DNA from: Spongiibacter thalassae
GTDB taxonomy: Bacteria; Pseudomonadota; Gammaproteobacteria; Pseudomonadales; Spongiibacteraceae
Assembly: GCF_012272835.1 (NCBI RefSeq)
Contig: NZ_JAAWWK010000004.1
Location: forward strand, 399,930-463,929
DNA: 64,000 nt
Reading direction: 5' to 3'
Positions 63,424 through 64,000 of the stretch are shown piece after piece. Made by a program: the position numbers and the translations under genes. Under the pieces are notes generated by a model, which saw only the letters and a list, made by a program, of their open reading frames with translations, ran no database searches and was not told the origin of the DNA. Position 1 is the stretch's first letter. The number at the start of each line of letters is the position of its first letter.

Positions 63424-64000
63424 TCAAGGCGTCCAATTGTGCGGCAGCAGCTCTTCGATTTTAGAGGCCTTCTGCGTCGGCAGTTTTTCCATCACATCTT
63501 GCAAATACGCCTGCGGATTGAGGCCGTTGATCCTGGCTGACTGGATCAAGGTCATGATATTTGCCGCACGCTGCCCACTACGCAATGACCCTGCAAACAG
63601 CCAGTTTGAGCGCCCGAGTGCCCAGGGGCGGATTTGGTTTTCCACCCAGTTGTTGTCGATGGGCACGGCGCCGTCATCGAGACAGCGGGTTAAGGCGTCC
63701 CAGCGTTTTAAGCTGTAGGCGATCGCTCTGGCCGTACCACTGCCATCCGGCACCTGCTGTCGTTTGGCAATGAGCCAGTGATGCAATTGATCAAGGATGG
63801 GCTTTGAGTTTTCCTGCCGCTGCCGTTGTCGTTCCTCCGGGGGCAGTTCAGCCAGCTCCCGCTCAATCAAGTACAGCTCCTGGATATAGCCGAGCGCCTG
63901 CTCGGCTATCTGACTTTTATTGGCCACATGCAAATCATGGAACTTGCGTCGGGCATGAGCCCAGCAGCCAATCTCGGTAATCCCATTGGCAAAGCCCGCT
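63424..64000 (-). CDS. tnpC: IS66 transposase (tnpC-type), partial
   Basis: The visible frame (about 192 residues) continues to the right edge without a start codon; the part nearest the edge reads GCWAHARRKFHDL, an IS66 catalytic-domain motif. Further along, VENQIRPWALGRSNWLFAGS and MTLIQSARINGLNPQAYL are characteristic of the family's C-terminus. The coding sequence ends at 63424, four bases after the terminal repeat. Internal TTG starts would be artefacts; the gene extends beyond the window. Confidence 0.92.
   Translation of the reverse strand, partial: AGFANGITEIGCWAHARRKFHDLHVANKSQIAEQALGYIQELYLIERELAELPPEERQRQRQENSKPILDQLHHWLIAKRQQVPDGSGTARAIAYSLKRWDALTRCLDDGAVPIDNNWVENQIRPWALGRSNWLFAGSLRSGQRAANIMTLIQSARINGLNPQAYLQDVMEKLPTQKASKIEELLPHNWTP

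Larger units (their letters stand above)
63398..64000 (-). mobile_element. IS66-family insertion sequence, one end
   Basis: From the putative terminal repeat at 63398 (GTAAGCCTCCGGTAATCCCC) through a tnpC-like transposase to the right edge. IS66 members usually carry tnpA and tnpB upstream of the main transposase and produce 8-base target duplications; the other end is outside the window. It is inserted next to the small unknown gene, leaving about 110 bases. Confidence 0.82.

Overview
The window looks like chromosomal core sequence from a marine or salt-adapted, aerobic gammaproteobacterium. The evidence is a cytochrome c oxidase assembly block, periplasmic cytochromes c4 and c5, LPS (waaA), TolC, HslUV, and a complete ectoine operon. 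Several gene orders match, from memory, those of Pseudomonas and its relatives: znuA/zur-znuC-znuB near polA-engB-cytochrome c-c4-dsbA; rpmE/priA-argS-SPOR-hslV-hslU-DUF971; trxA-rho-ubiD; and parE-yqiA-cpdA-yqiB/tolC. Ectoine synthesis and REP-like repeats suggest a Cellvibrionales/Spongiibacteraceae-like lineage, but that placement is inference. No rRNA, tRNA or CRISPR array was seen.

Layout. 1-4286: haem-copper oxidase assembly (DUF2909, SURF1, a thioredoxin-like CxxxC protein, CtaA, CtaB, SCO). 4280-7251: zinc uptake (znuB, znuC, zur, divergent znuA) with a readable Zur operator. 7256-13193: a small exported protein, polA, engB, cytochromes c5 and c4, and a DsbA-like protein. 13325-16567: a three-gene module of ATP-grasp ligase, inactive transglutaminase fused to seven TM helices, and a retropepsin-like protease, whose biochemistry is poorly known. 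16692-19528: photolyase, DUF523/DUF1722 and a lipoprotein c5 cytochrome. 19515-26473: ectoine locus (ectR divergent from ectA-ectB-ectC-ask_ect) extended by a TPR membrane protein and a sodium/solute symporter. 26474-31460: small membrane proteins, a degenerate GGDEF/EAL protein, a nitroreductase and two REP-type repeat loci. 31461-37051: parE-yqiA-cpdA-yqiB divergent from tolC. 37055-43875: waaA, elbB, trxA, rho, ubiD, hemW, with palindromic repeats on both sides of ubiD. 44110-53069: diguanylate cyclase, SDR, Nudix, MscS channel, ilvD, a large GGDEF/EAL sensor and a thioesterase. 53200-63289: malic enzyme, nuclease, rpmE, priA, argS, SPOR protein, hslVU, DUF971 and an unknown. 63398-64000: one end of an IS66-family insertion sequence, cut by the window edge.

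How genes work together. CtaB and CtaA make haem A for the oxidase, SURF1 and SCO help insert haem A and copper, and cytochromes c4/c5 can deliver electrons. Zur represses znu genes at a shared operator when zinc is plentiful. EctA, EctB and EctC make ectoine from aspartate semialdehyde supplied through Ask_ect, under EctR; the two added downstream membrane genes suggest a larger osmotic-response unit. A sigma32-type promoter precedes hslVU.

The most interesting places are: the ATP-grasp/7TM/protease module; the ectoine operon additions (TPR membrane protein, c5 lipoprotein overlapping ectR); the CxxxC protein in the oxidase operon; the nuclease start codon inside the rpmE terminator; and the cluster of GTTAC/GTAAC sites before polA.
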